A stretch of DNA of 6,810 nt, taken from positions 1 through 6,810 of the forward strand of contig JAJYMP010000509.1 of NCBI GenBank assembly GCA_021786915.1, read 5' to 3'. The notes beneath the pieces were generated by a model. It had not been told where the DNA came from, made no database searches, and saw nothing but the letters and a program-made list of their open reading frames with translations. Shown one piece after another: positions 5,640 through 6,810 of this stretch. Source of the stretch: Chloroflexota bacterium. GTDB taxonomy: Bacteria; Chloroflexota; Limnocylindria; Limnocylindrales; CSP1-4. The position numbers and the translations under genes are program-made. Every line of letters begins with the position of its first letter. Positions within the stretch are counted from its first letter, which is position 1.

Positions 5640-5970
5640 CCCCGGCAGATCGAGCCCGCCTGCGAGGTCAACCGTATCGGCGCCCGTGGCCGGCGTCACC
5701 AGCAGGAAGCTCCTGACCCCCCGAGCGCAGCAACGCCTCGAGGGTCGAGCTCCGGGTGGACGCGATCGAGCCCGCCCAGAACGGGGCCTGGTCGGACAAC
5801 CCGACGACGGTCGCCTCGTTGTCGAGCAGCGTGATCCGGTCGCCGATCGCGTGCCGAGGAAGTCGCGGATGCCCTTCTCGGCGATGACGATCGTGCCGGG
5901 TGTGTTGTCGAGATAGGCCGAGGCCTGACGGTAGACGCCGTCGCGGTACCCCGGCGAGCAGGAGGATCCG
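5640..5970 (-). pseudogene. decayed fragment of an FtsX/MacB-type ABC transporter permease
   Basis: Read on the - strand, protein-like sequence jumps between two frames. From about 5950 one frame gives YRDGVYRQASAYLDNTPG and then TIVIAEKGIRDFLGT. Near 5850-5857 it shifts to AIGDRITLLDNEATVVGLSD and then QAPFWAGSIASTRSSTLEAL. At a run of six C on the + strand (5717-5722) it returns to the first frame with RSFLLVTPATGADTVDLAGG. GDRITLLxxxATVVGLSD resembles the extracytoplasmic domain of FtsX/MacB permeases. Removing one base from the C run would give a smooth LRSGVRSFLLVTP. The first junction looks like an internal deletion, because family members usually have a longer stretch there. The ATP-binding partner, membrane helices and both ends are missing. 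RILLLAG at about 5954-5974, in the second frame, may be a further piece. It fills the gap between two + strand operons and looks like a relic of an inverted or lost gene. Confidence 0.62.
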
Positions 5971-6018
5971 CGTTGACCGACTCTTGACCAAGGCTTGCCC
6001 GTCCCTCCATGGCTTTCC

Positions 6019-6060
6019 CGGGTGCCACGACCCATGCTCGCCTCACGCCTGCGGCACCCG
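6019..6060 (+). repeat. 8-bp inverted repeat upstream of the SHOCT gene
   Basis: CGGGTGCC (6019-6026) and GGCACCCG (6053-6060) are perfect reverse complements separated by 26 nt, ending 25 nt before the GTG at 6086. It may form a 5' leader hairpin or be a spaced operator. The promoter of the SHOCT-cupredoxin pair should lie between the permease relic and this point. Two TTGACC boxes (5973-5978, 5984-5989) are possible -35 elements, but I see no good -10 partner. Confidence 0.25.
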
Positions 6061-6074
6061 CCGCTGGACGGGAC

Positions 6075-6078
6075 GGAG
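6075..6078 (+). promoter_or_regulatory. ribosome binding site deciding the SHOCT protein start
   Basis: GGAG lies 7 nt before the GTG at 6086. The ATG at 6101 in the same frame has no purine-rich site before it. The GTG start is therefore preferred, adding five residues (MSNWS). Confidence 0.45.
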
Positions 6079-6085
6079 ACGTCGA

Positions 6086-6370
6086 GTGTCGAACTGGTCG
6101 ATGGGAGCGGACGCCTGGGTCTGGATCGGCGCGTGGGCGCTGGTCATGGCCGTCGTCGTCTGGCTCCTGGTCCGCGAACCGCGGCGCGGCCGGCGCGACG
6201 ACCCCGCGGAGATCCTGCGGGACCGCTTCGCCCGTGGCGAGATCAGCGAGGAGGAGCTCAGGCGGGCCCTGGCCGCCATTGAGGACGACCCGCCGCTCCG
6301 CACTGCCGACGCGACCCGCCACCGCGCAACCCATCACGCACGCCATGGGCAGGAGGCCCGCCATGACTGA
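6086..6370 (+). CDS. small membrane protein with C-terminal SHOCT domain
   Basis: The protein has 94 residues. One transmembrane helix at about 10-29 (AWVWIGAWALVMAVVVWLLV) is followed by a basic stop-transfer stretch (REPRRGRR), placing the rest in the cytoplasm. Residues 39-66 are a SHOCT motif (DPAEILRDRFARGEISEEEL), a short helical domain found at the ends of many bacterial membrane proteins and thought to support oligomer or protein contacts. The tail is His/Arg-rich (RHRATHHARHGQEARHD), so weak metal binding is possible. The gene overlaps the cupredoxin gene by 8 nt (6363-6370), which strongly suggests co-expression. The frame stays open far upstream (to 5900), but that part is Arg/Cys-rich and overlaps the permease relic, so it is not counted. 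The domain call is firm. The cellular role is unknown. Confidence 0.82.
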   Translation: MSNWSMGADAWVWIGAWALVMAVVVWLLVREPRRGRRDDPAEILRDRFARGEISEEELRRALAAIEDDPPLRTADATRHRATHHARHGQEARHD

Positions 6371-6810
6371 CCGCGCCGACCAGCAGCCGCTCCCCCGCCG
6401 GGAGCGGCGGGAGCAGGAGCGCGAGGCCCTCCACGAGACCGTCGTGGCCCGCCGTGACACCCGCCGCGCGGAGCGCGCGCGCACGGCGCGCAACGACAGG
6501 CTGCGCAAGCTCGCCTTCGGCGGGATCGTCGTGGCCGTCCTCGCCGTCGGCTCATACCTCGCCTTCGGCGACTTCCTCCGGCGCCCGGCCGACGCCGCCG
6601 CGAGCGGCATCATCGACGTCCAGAGCTCGATGGCGGGCTTCACCCCATCCGAGATCGACGTCACGGCCGGCCAGACCGTGACCTTCAAGTGGTGGACGCA
6701 GGACGCCGCCCCCCACCTCACGGGCGGCGTGCACACCATGATCTCGCCCGACCTCGGCCTGGCCGAGCAGCTCCCCGCCGAGAGCACGAAGATGGTCACC
6801 TGGACCGTGC
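6363..6810 (+). CDS. membrane-anchored cupredoxin-like protein, 3' end outside window
   Basis: The first 149 residues are present and the frame is open to the window edge. Residues 1-50 are highly charged (RRERREQEREALHE, RRDTRRAERAR), probably helical and cytoplasmic. About residues 51-69 (AFGGIVVAVLAVGSYLAFG) form a single transmembrane anchor, which puts the rest outside. From about 82 the pattern IIDVQSSMAGFTPSEIDVTA, then GQTVTFKWWTQ, is the first part of a plastocyanin/azurin-like fold. H118 or H124 (GGVHTMIS) could be the first copper ligand. The Cys-His-Met cluster that would prove a type 1 copper site lies beyond the window. A perfect AGGAGG (6351-6356) is 6 nt before the ATG, and the gene overlaps the SHOCT gene. 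It probably carries electrons or copper at the outer membrane face. Electron exchange with the cytochrome b operon upstream is inferred from proximity only. Confidence 0.82.
   Translation, partial: MTDRADQQPLPRRERREQEREALHETVVARRDTRRAERARTARNDRLRKLAFGGIVVAVLAVGSYLAFGDFLRRPADAAASGIIDVQSSMAGFTPSEIDVTAGQTVTFKWWTQDAAPHLTGGVHTMISPDLGLAEQLPAESTKMVTWTV

Noticed and set aside
5686..5916. Possible + strand 76-codon gene after the third cytochrome-operon gene
   Set aside because: The product looks random, while the - strand of the same interval shows permease-like sequence in two frames.
5900..6085. Longer N-terminus for the SHOCT protein
   Set aside because: The added segment is Arg/Cys-rich, overlaps the permease relic and has no good ribosome site. 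The GTG at 6086 has one.
1..6810. tRNA, rRNA, CRISPR array, insertion sequence or attachment site
   Set aside because: I saw no cloverleaf-like sequence, no regularly spaced repeats, no transposase motif and no paired terminal repeats.

Overview
The window is very GC-rich, with G or C at most third codon positions. Every intact gene I can support lies on the + strand. The protein types (OmpR-type regulator and HAMP-type kinase, YHS protein, Lgt-like membrane protein, b-type cytochrome, SHOCT protein and membrane-anchored cupredoxin) suggest a high-GC bacterium, perhaps Chloroflexota or an actinobacterial relative, probably known from environmental genomes. The taxonomy is inference from style and gene content. 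No marker gene settles it.

Layout. (1) 3-1609: the end of an OmpR/PhoB-type response regulator, overlapping by 4 nt a full two-component histidine kinase. (2) 1610-1801: a gap with one weak inverted repeat. (3) 1802-3442: three closely spaced genes, separated by 30 nt each time. They encode a His-rich mini-protein with a YHS domain, an Lgt-like multi-pass membrane protein with an extra N-terminal domain, and a 58-residue one-helix membrane protein. (4) 3443-3826: a non-coding stretch with a strong hairpin and a 14-bp perfect palindrome. (5) 3827-5633: three overlapping genes for a diheme cytochrome b, a 65-residue membrane protein, and a secreted, membrane-anchored beta-domain protein whose predicted mature N-terminus is histidine. 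(6) 5640-5970: a decayed fragment of an FtsX/MacB-type ABC permease on the - strand. (7) 6086-6810: a SHOCT-domain membrane protein overlapping a membrane-anchored cupredoxin that runs off the window.

Working model (inference): the window mixes metal-handling features (YHS protein, His-rich segments, cupredoxin, possible N-terminal His copper site, a sensor kinase with a His cluster in its extracytoplasmic domain) with membrane electron transfer (cytochrome b). A copper-linked or redox-linked envelope module under two-component control is plausible. No Rieske protein, cytochrome c or metal ATPase is visible here, so the link rests on gene order alone.
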